Of a stretch of 64,000 nt of DNA, positions 34,701 to 46,420 are shown one piece after another; positions within the stretch are counted from its first letter, which is position 1; every line of letters begins with the position of its first letter. The position numbers and the translations under genes were made by a program. Origin of the DNA: Branchiostoma belcheri (Eukaryota; Chordata; Leptocardii; Amphioxiformes; Branchiostomatidae); assembly GCF_001625305.1 (NCBI RefSeq), contig NW_017804598.1, forward strand, positions 414,392 through 478,391, given 5' to 3'. The notes beneath the pieces were generated by a model. That model saw nothing but the letters and a program-made list of their open reading frames with translations. It ran no database searches and was not told where the DNA came from.

Positions 34701-37700
34701 GACCTATATTAAAATGGCAATTTCTTGAATGTAAAATTCTGCACTTACTGTTACAGTATGATTAAACAATTGTCAAAATTTGATGGTCTTTTGTTTGGAA
34801 ACTGTCAATCATCATTTTACTACCATTTTCAAGTCTTTTATCAATGTAACGAACCAAACCCATGCCTGCAGCTTATAATATAAATTTTAAAGTTTGTCCA
34901 ACATTAAAACATTAAATGGGCGAATGAAAACATTATAATTTTATTTCCCATATATATTTCTTTGTGGTGTAATGTGTGCATTGTCTTTAATGTTTTATTT
35001 CACTGTAATTAAGGTGAAGTTTGTGAGATACATGTACATGGTGGTATAATTGTGTTTTTTTGTGATACGTACCAATAACTTCTTCAATCGTAATCGTATG
35101 TGGTGGTATGGCTTGGGGGACTTGTTGTCGAGATCCGCTTTCATAGCTGCCACCTACAGAGGGGGTATGAAAACAAGAATATTGAGTGCTTTGTCCTGCC
35201 TCTTTCACCGAGAACACCCAATACTGGAGGACTTCTCCACGAACAAGTGGGGGTGACGTTACTGAACCATAATCTGCTCTCGTGGCCTGCTTGATTTGAA
35301 TTCCAAGCGGGGACGAGTGTGCGTGCCATGCTCGACTGCCGATTCAAACGCGCAGGTTGTTGATGGTGGGGTGTCGGATGGTTGGCGGCGTAACACCGAT
35401 CCGTAAGCGAGATGCGGCTCTTACAAGTGCCATTGTCTGAGGCCGGGGTGCACAGTGGTGTCAATAGTGCAAGGTTACCCGGTCCCCCGGTAACGATTGA
35501 AACTGTCCCTGCCCGGGCTACAAAACCAATTTGCACGCGGAGAAAATTAGTTCACCTATTATCCGGTTATTGCCACACAATGCATCTAATATGACAGTTG
35601 ATTGGTAACGTCAATGTATTAGGTGACATTTTTGAGCCATTTATAGCATGTGTCCTAGAATAATCTGTATCAGCGACACTTCAGATGGACGCCATCCTTG
35701 TTTACTGATAACAGAGCATTTGTCACAATATTTTCAACATTAGGAACAAACAAATCCCCCATTTGAACCGTTTGGGTGGCAAGTAGGGCTTTCAGGCTAC
35801 GTTCCTCATACAAGTGGTATTTTTTCAAGGCTCAAGTCACGAGTTTTACATTATTTGCACAAAATTCTTGAGTATCAATAAGAAAATACAAATTGCTCCG
35901 GGGGTCAAAAGTCTTACGTACCCCTCCTTCCATTTCACCTGCTAACAAAATATTTGTTGACATCTCCTATATAAACGTCCTGGGGAGGTATTCTATGCAA
36001 CTAGGGGAGAGCAGAAAACAAAGCTCGTAAATTATACTGTTATTTTAAGTCCTCTGCACTTTTATCGCACAAAAGAAGCGTGGAAACTGGAGGATACCTT
36101 TAAAATGGACTGTTGTTAGGATTGCAAGGCCCGGCTAATAGCATCTGTTTTTCTAGTTAACCCTAAACATTTTGGAGGCTTTTAAAACACCAAAATAGTT
36201 ACAGTAGCAAAGCTTTCTGGCTTGCACTGTGTGTTGCCATAAACAGAAGTTCAAAGTTGATAGAGCTGAATGCACGTAAACTGCATTTACCGGGTAGTTC
36301 AGTGAAAGATTTGTCACTAGTCATACAAACGAAAAAGAGTCATTATCAATTTCTTCCCTAATATTAAGTCACCTTTGATACAAATATCATGAAAAGACAA
36401 TTTTCCTGCTTAAAAAACTTTAAATGCAACCCGCTAACTGCTTTTTGATGTGACCTTTTGGTCTTCTTTTGTTGCTTTAACAGTAAAAGCATGTTGCCAT
36501 GGAGAAGCTTCAGATAAACAAAAGAGGTGAATGCTCTCGCTCTGTGTAGCCTCTCACTCCCTTATCACGTTTTATTGTAACTGGTCACTACAGTTCGTTT
36601 ACACTACCCTCCACTACAGGAAGACAGATTATATGGCTGGCTATTTATACCCAAATCATAAAGCCATTTGCTTGATTTCTATGACAATACGCAAACAAAT
36701 TAGCCCCATCAAACTCTCGTGGCTGTTGTCTCAGGAAGCGTTCAAGTGATTGACAGTTCTGTGGGACAAGGTAGGCTGCACCTGAATGGACCAGGGACAC
36801 TGGGTTGAAAAGCGTTACCTTGGCAACATGTCACCATGGAGATAAAGAAGCCATGTCTTCACAAGCGTCCATCTTGTTTTTTTTGGTAGACAACAGACAA
36901 GGTGTTGAGCTAATCATTGGACAGCTACTTAGAGAAGACACTGGGTTTTCCTCAATTGAAAAGTCTTTTTGTTGCAACTATTACATATTCATTCAAGAAT
37001 CATCACACATATGCTGTGAAGCAATCTTTCAAAGTAAGTTAAAGAAAGACACCTGAAAACATACAAAATACACAACATAATTACAATCTAAAATACATAT
37101 ATCAGAATTTTCCTATGAAAAAATGAATGTTTTCCAAAGGATTCTTAGAATAGTTTTGCCACAAATTGATCCTTTTTAAACATGAGCCCTTTGACGCAAG
37201 GCGAGTACGTGCATGCTCATCTGGAATGAATGTGTTGCGTGAGGTGGCTTTCGCAGGGCAGCTTGGACACCTCAAAAGCCTCGGACACAAAGCCAAGGAA
37301 GAAGTCAATAAAGGAAAGCACTTAGAATCACAAATCATGGGCTTATGGTGGGGCTAGGACTGGATTACGGAGTGAAGTTACTCATGAAAACTGCATGAGC
37401 TGAAAACTGCTCCTGTTACACAAAACAATGATAGACATTTTTCCAATGTATCATGATATTTGTGAACCAACAATTCATTGGCAATTTTTCTAACATATCT
37501 GAATAGATATGGGACTTTGGTGTACCAGATATTCTTCCCTTCTTCTTGTGTGACAAGGACAGTTTTTAACAAAGAAGTGAATACATCTAGGGCAACGAAA
37601 GAGCATTTTCAGATATGCCAGGATACTCAAGTCTGTTCTTTGACCAAAACAACCTGTGTGTTTGAAACTGCTAAGCTCATAATGTTGTTAAGAGCAAATA

Positions 37701-38870
37701 ACGTTCACCTTTCCTTTTATATTCTGTCACATGTTGTACAAGTGTCAAACTCATGATACATTAAAATGTCGGGGTCTTGTATTTTACCAGTCACCATGTG
37801 TTTTGTAAATAGAGACGGGTCAAACTTCAACGTCAAACCTTCCAAACTTTGTATGGTGAAGTCACGGCTGGTGATGGCACACAAAAAGAGAGTTGCGTGA
37901 GGCATGTTTCCACACGGAGTGCCAATCAAAATGTAAGCAAACATCGACAAACAACTCCTGCAAGGGAACATTCTTGCATTGTCTAACACAAGTAATTTTA
38001 CGCAAATTAAGATGGTAGCTATTTGGTAGCTCGATGCCCAATAGAATGTTGCAGAATGCTGGGTAGAGCCCCAGGCCTATAGCACAAACAAACCATCTAT
38101 TAACTCAAGCATAATGCATGTAATATGGCATATCTTTGACTAGAGACATATTTCCAACAATGCAAAGAAATTTGTCGGCTGGAGTTCAAACCGATGCATT
38201 TGGGTCTTTGAGGAATTCTGTTAGTGAATTAGAAACTTTTTTTCAAATCTGGTCTAAAGAATAATTTTTTTTTTGGAGGACAATGGTAGGAAATACATGC
38301 TAGAACTTAGTAGAAGTAACAAAACATCAAGCTCAAACCCTGATGTTGATGGAAAGGCATCTTTTCACTTCACACAAATATTGCTGGGAGCACTTTTATC
38401 GCTGTGCCCAGCAAATGTTTTGCCGTGTTTCCGTTTCTATTTACCCGCAGATTAAGGCCACTTTGGTAAACGCAGTGACACCGACTACAACACAGAGGTT
38501 TGGCCAATCTCTGGCAATACACAGGCAAACTTTGGAACTTCTGTGCATGTATGATGCATGTGCTAACACTACCTCAAACAACTTCAAAATGAAAGAAGGA
38601 ACAGTAAAGAGAAAAGTATTTCAGCAACAAAGAAAAGGGTGCTCTTTCTACCTGCTCAACAGGTGTGTTCAATACAGGTGAGCAAAGGTGTACAACATAA
38701 TCTAAACAGGTGTAAACATCTCAATCTTTCCCTTATTAGAGAGAAAAAAATAATAGAAAACTAACCTTCTGTTGGTGTAACTGGAAAGCCTTGTCGTTCC
38801 ATCTTTTCTGTAGCAGTTTGTTGCTGACGGGGAAGCCGGACTTGGCTTTTAGAGGTGGCATGGCCGCCAT
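28739..38870 (-). CDS. CFAP97/Hemingway-domain ciliary protein
   Basis: Nine minus-strand exons fit in phase: 38870-38766, 35153-35073, 33285-33167, 32309-32201, 31903-31769, 31480-31268, 30410-30345, 29804-29715 and 29272-28739, giving about 483 residues. Residues from about 15 to 145 match the CFAP97 (KIAA1430/Hmw) domain: PVSNKLLQKRWNDKAF, then PYHHIRLRLKKLL, DHDNRKLLGRMTQIMRT, DNWNNYTPRRSLN and VQPSYNLNKW. The family is linked to cilia and flagella axonemes. The rest is unlike small CFAP97D proteins: acidic and Pro segments, then a Lys-rich last exon (KKKGKSKRKKKKSKSEQKE) and a Ser-rich tail. I chose MAAMPPLK as start; an in-frame Met at 38936 would add 22 residues. The acceptor of exon 31480-31268 is the least certain. 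Confidence 0.85.
29914..30234. repeat. Foldback element with about 100-bp arms
   Basis: The arms at 29914-30011 and 30131-30234 are inverted copies at roughly 85-90% identity, sharing ACTCTACTACTGGAT and GAGTGACGTCCACCACTC. The loop is about 120 bases. The element sits in an intron of the CFAP97-like gene, about 100 bases from an exon. Confidence 0.85.
32063..32158. repeat. Compact foldback element beside an exon
   Basis: The 33-base arms 32063-32095 and 32126-32158 pair with about four mismatches around a 30-base loop (arm ATCTCCAAGCGTATCCTAC). It ends about 40 bases from exon 32201-32309, so a hairpin in the pre-mRNA could sit next to the donor site. Confidence 0.85.
34204..34488 (-). other. 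Intronic open frame, unrecognised
   Basis: A 94-codon frame in an intron of the CFAP97-like gene has a more protein-like composition than the surrounding shadows, with a CMVCRRRDVHT segment and EWHTVSFMQDTLYREFEIN. It lacks clear splice sites and a recognised domain. It may be a decayed transposon fragment or an unrelated small exon. Confidence 0.25.
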
Positions 38871-39623
38871 GGGGGGGTTGAAGATCACGGTACGAAAGTA
38901 CACAGCGAGTCGGGACGGTTGTCGTTGATCGAGCACCTTAGACTAGGCTGTTCGCACTCTGTACTTGGCTCTGCAAGTAAATGTGTAAGATTCGGTGTTA
39001 CTTATTGCTATAAGAAGGAGGAACAACAATTTGTGGTCATGAACCTCCATGTCAGTGAAAGCATCACAGATCACAACGCATTTAGACTCCCCTCCCTTCC
39101 ATTACTTTAAAGTTCGTGCGACACCCCAGACTCAAAAACAAATCTTCTTATCGTATACTGAAGCTTGGAGATACTTTTTATCGCGTGTCCATGATGAGCT
39201 AAAGCGAGAACAACAAGATAAATATCTGAACTCACACACGGTACGGCGGTCCCATGCTCGCCTCGGCCTCGCCCTATGCTATAAGCTGTTTGTTGACGCT
39301 TTCAAAACTTTTGGCCTTGTTTGCAGGAATCCGAGCCCCTCTCTAAAACACAGGTGATTGCAAATACTTTCTCTGGATCCTTCTACGCCCGGGTTTGGAG
39401 TGTAAATCGCGCTAGATCGCCAGGTATATCCACCAGGACTGGGATCGCACGGCGAGGTGGTGCGACCATGGCCGGTGAATCGCGGTGTATCAGCAGGGAT
39501 CAGTGACCAGGCTGTGGCTCCGGCCTCCTAGGTTACGCGCCACGCGCTACCTCATGAATTATTCATGACCAACCCGGAAGTGCCATTTCAATAGCGTCTC
39601 AGTGACCTAGTGTACATTGTGAC

Positions 39624-39762
39624 TCCACCAGACTCCTTTTGCAGGCTGATAAATAGTAGAAATTGGCATCAAAAGGGAATATCGTTGACCAGAGGAGATG
39701 GCCGCCATAGAATCTCACGATATTTATCACTATTTATCAGCCTGCAAAAGGAGTCTGGTGGA
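39624..39762. repeat. Foldback element with perfect 34-bp arms
   Basis: The arms 39624-39657 and 39729-39762 are exact inverted copies, starting TCCACCAGACTCCTTTTGCA. The loop is 71 bases. Perfect arms suggest a recent insertion or ongoing selection for the hairpin. Confidence 0.92.
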
Positions 39763-40084
39763 GACTACAACCTTCGTACTGCAGCACGATACATGTTGTT
39801 ATACAAGGAAAAAAGTCGTGTAATAAAAATGAAAAGAAAAAAGGTGTTAAGTTCAACAAAATTGATTGTGTCATATTTAATCAACGTTGAATAATTCGTC
39901 AACGACAAAAAATATCTAACAAGACTGGCAATGAAAACATACATTGCCATGGCGACGGTTGTTACTGGTAGGGTTTTGTTTGCAATGGTGCTGTCATGAT
40001 TTGGGGGAAGCCTTGTTGTTGTTGTTGTTCAAAGTAGAATTTGAGGTCGCAAGTCTCTGAGAAAACCTGCCCCACTTTCTGCGA

Positions 40085-40324
40085 GCCCGGGGCTCGTTCA
40101 CTATACACTCAGGGGAGGGTGGGAGTGATCTACTGAACTGCGCTCTATCTGTCTACATGTATACTTTCCTATCGTCATCATAAAATATTATATGTCACCA
40201 CCAGCAGCAGTATACGCATAAACATTGATAGCCATCAGCTTCATTGCATCTGAACATCTTCAATACTGCTGCAGGCAGATCACTCTTACCCTCCCCTGAG
40301 TGTATAGTGAACGAGCCCCTGGGC
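40085..40324. repeat. Foldback element with about 47-bp arms
   Basis: The arms 40085-40131 and 40277-40324 are inverted with three or so differences; the shared core is CTCGTTCACTATACACTCAG followed by GGGAGGGT. The inner part is about 145 bases and AT-richer. It fits a MITE of about 240 bases. Confidence 0.9.
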
Positions 40325-40557
40325 TGAAACAAAGTAGGTCGGAAACCCCAAGGGTTACCATCGCTGGGAACCCCAAAGCGTGCGAATTGAAAAAAAGTTT
40401 GGCAAAAGAAAGTTCCCTTCCTTATAAAATCTACGTGGTCATAAAGGCTGAACAAATGACTAAACACACAGAGAATGGTATGGCGAATAATATATTTATT
40501 TGCATTTCTTTACAGTTTCTTCTTTTCCTTTGGAATTGATTTTGGCATTCTAAGATA

Positions 40558-40730
40558 TTAGTATCGTTCTCCAATATTTGTTTGCAATATTGCGCATATA
40601 TTTGCTAATTTTGCAGTTGCTATATGCGATTTACAGGATGGTCGAATTTTTTTTTTAATTCGAAACGGATGAAAATTCATACGCACGTGGATGTCATCCA
40701 CATAATCAAATTGACAGGGCCTAATTAAAA
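40558..40730 (+). repeat. Single arm of the palindromic repeat family
   Basis: It matches one arm of the element at 45598-45977, with shared blocks TTTGCTAATTTTGCA, CGATTTACAG-ATGGT, AAAATTCAT-CGC-CG and GGATGTCATCCA. There is no second arm here, so it is a solo or truncated copy. Confidence 0.7.
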
Positions 40731-41425
40731 AAAATATAAAACGTACAAAAAAAAACATGGAGAAAATTAAAGGCCCCCACCATTATATTTTCCTTCACAT
40801 TTCCCTTCACCACACAAGAATAATTTTAGTATGGAATTCTTCTCTAATGTCTAGTGTGTTTAGAGATGAAAAATCCCCTTTTTAAAACATGGATGAAACA
40901 AGGTAGCACATACTTCAATCTTACTAATTACAGTAGCAATATGAAAATATTGTTTGTTCACGTTTATGTACACCTTCTGCCGTTACGGAGAGTTCCGTGC
41001 TTCATGAATTCTCTAACTTTTATATTAATCATAGGTTATGGCTTGAATATACTTCAGCTGTAAGCACAGACCAGCGTACATGTATGTACATTCAGAGACC
41101 CGACGAATTAACATGACGTTCCGTCATTAATTGGTTTTAATTTGTTGATATCTTGATATAGATTGGAGAGATATCATACATGTTCTAACGTTTACATAAT
41201 TGATGCTCTAGGCAGAATTGGATCATCATAGGGAGAGGATGATAGTGACTTAAATATACCATTATAAAATGGCCCTACGAATTTAAGCTATATATGGCAT
41301 CATCTGGCAAAGCCATATCTATTTGTAGTTTGAGAAATATCCATGAAGCCTGTTTAATATACTGGCATCTTTAGATCGACCTAGCCTGTAGTGTCTGACG
41401 GTGGCGTCCTTGGTACTGAAACACA

Positions 41426-43697
41426 TCATTGTTTTCCGCACGGACCGACCTGCATCTTTAGAACCCCCCGTCTGTGCAGCTCCCTGTGAAAGTCGTACTC
41501 CTGATTCATGTGGTGCATCGGGGCGAACTTATGCTCAAGCGGAGGGTCAACAAAGTCTCCCGAGTAGTAGTGGTACAGGATAGTGTTGTTGTTGGCGTCT
41601 TGTGTGAAAGGGTAGAATCCGTAGATGTAGGGGTGGTCACAAAACGTCGTCATCATCAGCACACTTACCAGACCAATGGAAGGGATGCCTCTCATCCTCC
41701 TTTTTTGCTATTTTAGATGCAGCCCTGAAAAGAAAAGAAACAAAATATGCCGTCGATCCCTCTCTGTTATTATCGACAAGTAATTTTTATGGATATGATA
41801 ACCTCTAGAGACCCTAAATCTCTGCGAGAGCAAGAAAAAAAGGAAGAATGCTTAGATTTGAAAGATAAGGGATGGCAAATGTTAGGGCACAAATTGAATG
41901 AGAATACAGTGTAACAACCAACAAGTCTTTCATTAGTTGTCGCCCTATCCTGTTTCTTTCCTTTTATCACATCTCCCCTTGTGACACTGTCGTGACTTTG
42001 GTCATAGTTACAAGAAGCGGACTTTCTTTTCTTTTTTTAACAGGCCAAAATCAAGCGCGCGGACGTCATCCATGAAAATTACTTGGTGAGGCCCAAGATG
42101 AAATGTGAAAATCACAGGGTAAAACTCTAGAGTAATGCGCTCTCTTTCGTCAATATGAAAACAGCAACTTACGTAAAAACTCCAGTCCTGATTTTCCCTG
42201 AGGGACGTAACATTGGAAAGGAGAGTTTGTAGACGTTTAAGGCGGTCTGGATATTTTTCACTGCCCTTCTGTCTACAAGCAGAACGGCGCCTTCCACGTC
42301 CTTAAATCGACTCTCGTACACATCCCGCGATCTGTTTTTGAAAGCCGAGGACTGTCTAATTCTGTCTGGCCCTTTCAGGTTGAAGAACACCATACTGGTC
42401 CGTTTGCCGACGTCTCTTTCGTAGCCTCTGATGACCGGCAAGTCTATGCGCATGACGTAATCCATGGAGTCGATCTCCGCTCCACATTGGCTTCCGAGCA
42501 GAACGCCGCTGTTGCCCACCACAGCGCACGTGTTGTAGTGACGGATAGTTGCATTGTTTGGAAACTTCCCCAACTTACGTAGGCGATTCTGAAAGTTTAA
42601 TTCCGCCGAGATGTTTCTGGAAGACAAATTCAGTGTTGATGTCAAAACGATGAACATTACATTAATTATCATCATTAAAATAACAAATTTGTGGATCAGC
42701 GAATTAAATTCGTTCCCATGATTAACGAATCTTATGATGATGATACTTTAATACTCACTATGCATAGATCAACACACAAAACAACACATTTGTAGGGCAC
42801 TATTTAAATTTGTGATCAAATTTGAATTGGACATTAGGAGAATATTATGAAACAAGTTTGAACTGTAATGGTCAACAACAAAAATTGGACTTATCCAAAG
42901 TGTCATTCCTTGACATTTCAAGACTGGAGTTGTAACGTTTGATACAGTCGAAACATTGGGTGAGTCCAATTTCTTGTGTTGGCCATTACAGTTCAAATTT
43001 GTTTCATTATGACTTCTGCCAACACAGATGAACTTTCAAGATAATCAGTAGAATATAGCTACAATTGTTGTCCTCATTGCTTTACCGTGGAATAGGTTAC
43101 GAAAATACAAACATACAGACGAAGGTGATAACACTGACCTGGCTTCTTTCAAAGCTTTGGTACTAAATTTCCAAGGTGACTCTGGTGCCAACTTTCCGAA
43201 TACCAGGGGCGGCTGAGTGGGGTGGGCCGACTGAGGGGGGTGGTGCGGCCGAGAGGGTTGGGTCGGCCGAGGGGGGTGGGTCGGCCGAGGGGGGTATACC
43301 GGTTGAGGGGGGTGAGTCGGCTGAGGAGGCTGGATGCGCATTGCTCGTGTCAAATGCGGTAAAACCTGTGACGTTTTTCCGGAGGTAATACTGAAATGTT
43401 TACAAAAAAAAGTTAGCCTGACGCCAATAATGAATTCTGCAGTGTCTAAATTCAACTAGTTACGATTTTCAAATGGAAACGTTACATATACCAGCAACTT
43501 CATGAACCGAACTGATTCACCATTCATTTTGTCTTCAGGTTGACAACCGCTTGTAATTGTATCCCCGAGTTAACAATAATGAATGCTGGATACTGTATGT
43601 GAATAAGAATATGTTACCTTTCTACATACCGTATTAGGAAGTACACGCCTGCACATGTGAGCAGAAAGGCACATGTGGTAAATTTAAACCTCGTCAT
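41426..43697 (-). CDS. ST8Sia-like alpha-2,8-sialyltransferase
   Basis: Four minus-strand exons (43697-43630, 43390-43139, 42616-42173, about 41696-41426) give about 344 residues. The protein is a type II Golgi glycosyltransferase that moves sialic acid from CMP-sialic acid to glycans. Residues 1-23 (MTRFKFTTCAFLLTCAGVYF) are a short cytoplasmic tail and signal anchor. A Pro-rich stem with PPRPTHPP-type repeats follows (about 45-85). The L motif starts at about 137 (CAVVGNSGVLLGSQCGAEID) and contains YERDVGKRTSM. The S motif is about 259-285 with C274 and YIYGFYPF, motif III is HYY (297-299), and the VS motif is HHMNQE with H316 and E321. All catalytic motifs are intact. The last acceptor is poor: TTTTCAG|GG meets a stop in the required frame, so a nearby AG was assumed. 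Confidence 0.9.
41790..42080. repeat. Dispersed repeat with GGACGTCATCCAT end, copy 2
   Basis: This is the second copy of the element at 21626-21930. It lies in the last intron of the sialyltransferase gene and ends with GCGCGGACGTCATCCAT, the inverted form of the left terminus of copy 1. Confidence 0.6.
42845..43010. repeat. Foldback element in sialyltransferase intron
   Basis: The arms of about 47 bases (42845-42891 and 42963-43010) are inverted with few differences; the arm contains TTTGAACTGTAATGG and AAATTGGACT. The loop is about 70 bases. Confidence 0.85.
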
Positions 43698-44294
43698 GAT
43701 GAGCTGTTTGGTTATCCCACTGGAGTTCGATCTTACGGAGTCCCTGTTTTTGATGCCAGTTCACGTTTGTTGTTTTCGCCAGTATTCGGTACCTAGAAGC
43801 AAGGATGACATGTCCTTGCTAGAAGGGATATTTGATCATTGTTAAATCCAGTAGGTTTTAAAATCTATTGTAATCTTAAAAATCAATTGCTCAAATTTGG
43901 CACTCAGTCGAATCGTTTTGGAATGTGTTAAGCGAACTTACGTGTCACTGCGAGTGAGCTAAAACAGGCTGATTGTAAATGTCGGCGATGTTACTTCGGC
44001 CGTCAGTGATTGCCTCTGTACATGTCGAAAGTAGTAGTTAGTAGACTTTTGACTGGTTTGACCCTTCTACCTCTGGTTAGATCCTGGTTACGTGCTACTA
44101 CTATCCCAAATGATTGCCGTTCGGACGGTAGGCTCACTGTCTTCAGCACAACTTCGGAATGACAAACCTGGGGGATACAGGCGTATTCCAATTGTTACGC
44201 GTCCCTGTGTTCAAACCGGTCAGACTGGTTCGTTTCTGGGTCGATCCAGTTCCTGTAATTACGGTTTCTGTGTCCACTGACCACCTGGTTGATT

Positions 44295-45155
44295 ACCTCC
44301 ATGAAAAATGGAGGTATTGTTTTTGGCGTGTCTGTCTGTGTGTCTGTGTGTGTGTCTGTGTGTTTGTGTTTCCGCACGTTTGTAGTCAGCATAACTTCAT
44401 AACGCCTTTATGGATTATGATGATATTTGGTATGTTGGTAAGTCTTAGGAAGACAAAGGTCAAGGTCAAATATGGGCCTCCTGGTGGATGACCTTGGTAC
44501 TGCAGCAGAAATTCCGGTAGTTGTATCTTTTGTCCTGAACATGCTATGGTCTTGACTTTTTGGTGACAGATAGCTTTTCCTGTCAGGAATAAATGGTGTT
44601 GGTTTGGTCCCCTAGCAGCTTGTTCTGGAACTGCAGGGGACATTCGGGCGAAATGTTTGGAAGCCAATAAGTCCAGATGGGAACAACTTATTTTCATTGG
44701 TGTGTAGGTAGCTGAGAGGGAGATGTACATAATTAAATGCAAATGATACAAATGAGGACTTTATTTGCATAATTAATGAGGAAATTCTATTATTACAGTG
44801 TTTTATATTACAGTACTTTCATACATGTAATGTCTGTAACCTATGGCAGGCGGAACATCAACAGATACTAATTATGCAAATGATGACCTAATTTGCATAA
44901 TTAAGGCGAAAATTCTATAATTTCTTAATGGTTAATGATGGAAATGTCATACTTGGGACATCTGTAAGTTAATAAAAAGTTAACATCACGACGCATATAT
45001 CATGTTAATGCAGAGGTCATTTGCATAATTAAAGAAGAAATTTACATTTACATATCAAGCCCATATTTCATGGAGGTATGAGATCTCGGAACTCTTGTTG
45101 ATTAATATTTTTATTTGCATAATGCAAACTGTTGATTTTCAAGATAAAAAAGCGT
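44295..45155 (+). repeat. Hairpin-ended modular repeat
   Basis: It opens with a small hairpin, ACCTCCATGAAAAATGGAGGT, then a (TG)n-rich stretch and units with AGCATAACTTCATAACGCC, a GATGATATTTGGTATG block and GGTACTGCAGCAG. It closes near TTTCATGGAGGT, the complement of its start, so the ends are inverted repeats. Related copies are at 50130-50515 and 59525-60010, with a fragment near 57250. The final piece, TTTGCATAATGCAAACTG, recurs inverted at positions 5-50. Confidence 0.65.
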
Positions 45156-45597
45156 TTATGCCCCACGTTCCAATGCTTGAGCAGGAAAGTTTGACATACC
45201 TACCAAAACACTTCAATGCAGTACCTACTTTTAATATGGTATGCAGCTGTTCATGGAATTAGCTCAATCAAATTCCAACAGCCAATCAGCAAGAAGATTA
45301 GAGGAAAGCTGCATGCCTATTGGTTCTTGCTCCGCATGCCGGACTGATGACTCATGGATAGTCATCCCCAACTATATCATAAATTGTGACCTGAAAACGG
45401 TCAAAAAGTCCCAAATTATACAAGTTTAAGGGAGAGTATGAAAAAAAATTGCAATTAATTGTTGTTGGTGGATATATAAAGCATACCCACACCAAATTTC
45501 AGATGATTTGGGTGTAATACCAGGTCTCCAGGACCCAAAATGTACAGATTTTGTCCGAAAATAGCCAAAAAGCACTATTGTACACAACTTTTAAGTA

Positions 45598-45977
45598 AGG
45601 CCATGTTGATTTGATTATATGGATGACATCCGCGCGCGCATGAATTTTCGGCCGTTTCCAAAAAAAAACGTTTTCAACCATACTGTAAATCGTACAAAAC
45701 AGTTGCAAAATGAGCAAATGTCATACCATATGGTTTGGCGAATAATCTAGTCTCAAGTTCATTTCTTTACAATTTCGTCTTTTTTCGTTTGATTTGGGCA
45801 TTCTACGACATTGGTATAGTTTTTATTATTTTTTTTTGTAACTTATGGTATATTTTTGCTAATTTTGCAACTGTTTTGTACGATTTACAGTATGGTTGAA
45901 AACTTTTTTTTTTGGAAATGGCCGAAAATTCATGCGCGCGCGGATGTCATCCATATAATCAAATCAACATGGCCTAA
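45598..45977. repeat. Palindromic element with about 120-bp arms
   Basis: The arms 45598-45718 and 45856-45976 are near-perfect inverted copies. Each contains GGCCATGTTGATTTGATTAT, GGATGACATCCGCGCGCGCA and TGTAAATCGTACAAAACAG (or their complements). The spacer is about 137 bases. Single diverged arms occur at 7497-7650 and 40558-40730, and a fragment near 56240-56290. Confidence 0.9.
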
Positions 45978-45978
45978 T

Positions 45979-46420
45979 GTATGTCAAAAGCGTGAATTGC
46001 ATTCTTTGGACATGTGTCCAAGGTATCCCTATACCGAATTTCAGGTCCTTCGGATTTACTATTAGCTATAGGGCACAGGAGCCAAAAATGTACATTTTTT
46101 TGTCTGAAAATAGCCCAAAATCCCTATTTTACACAATTTTAAAATGGTCTATGTCAAAAGCGTGAATTGCATTCTTTGCACATGTGTCCAAGGTATCCCT
46201 ATACCGAATTTCAGGTCATTCGGATTTAATATTAGGGCACAGGAGCCAAAAATGTACATTTTTTGTCTGAAAATAACCAAAAAGCCCTATTTTTCACAAT
46301 TTTAAAGTGGTGTATGTCGAAAGCTTGAATGAGGTTTTGTAGACATATATCCAAGGTATTCCCATACCAAATGTCAGATCATTTGGTTTTATTACCTGGG
46401 CTCCAGTGCCAAAATGTTTC
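45979..46420 (+). repeat. Tandem array of about 165-170-bp units
   Basis: Two and a half direct units start at 45981, 46151 and 46314. They share ATGTCAAAAGCGTGAATTGC, AAGGTATCCCTATACCGAAT and GGAGCCAAAAATGTACAT. A further diverged unit precedes the palindrome at about 45480-45600, so the palindromic element may have inserted into this array. Confidence 0.75.

Larger units (their letters stand above)
38937..41425. other. Intergenic between CFAP97-like and sialyltransferase genes
   Basis: No gene was found. It holds two foldback elements (39624-39762 and 40085-40324), one arm of the 45.6-kb palindromic repeat (about 40558-40730), and otherwise AT-rich sequence. The first few hundred bases are the presumed promoter region of the CFAP97-like gene. 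Confidence 0.5.
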
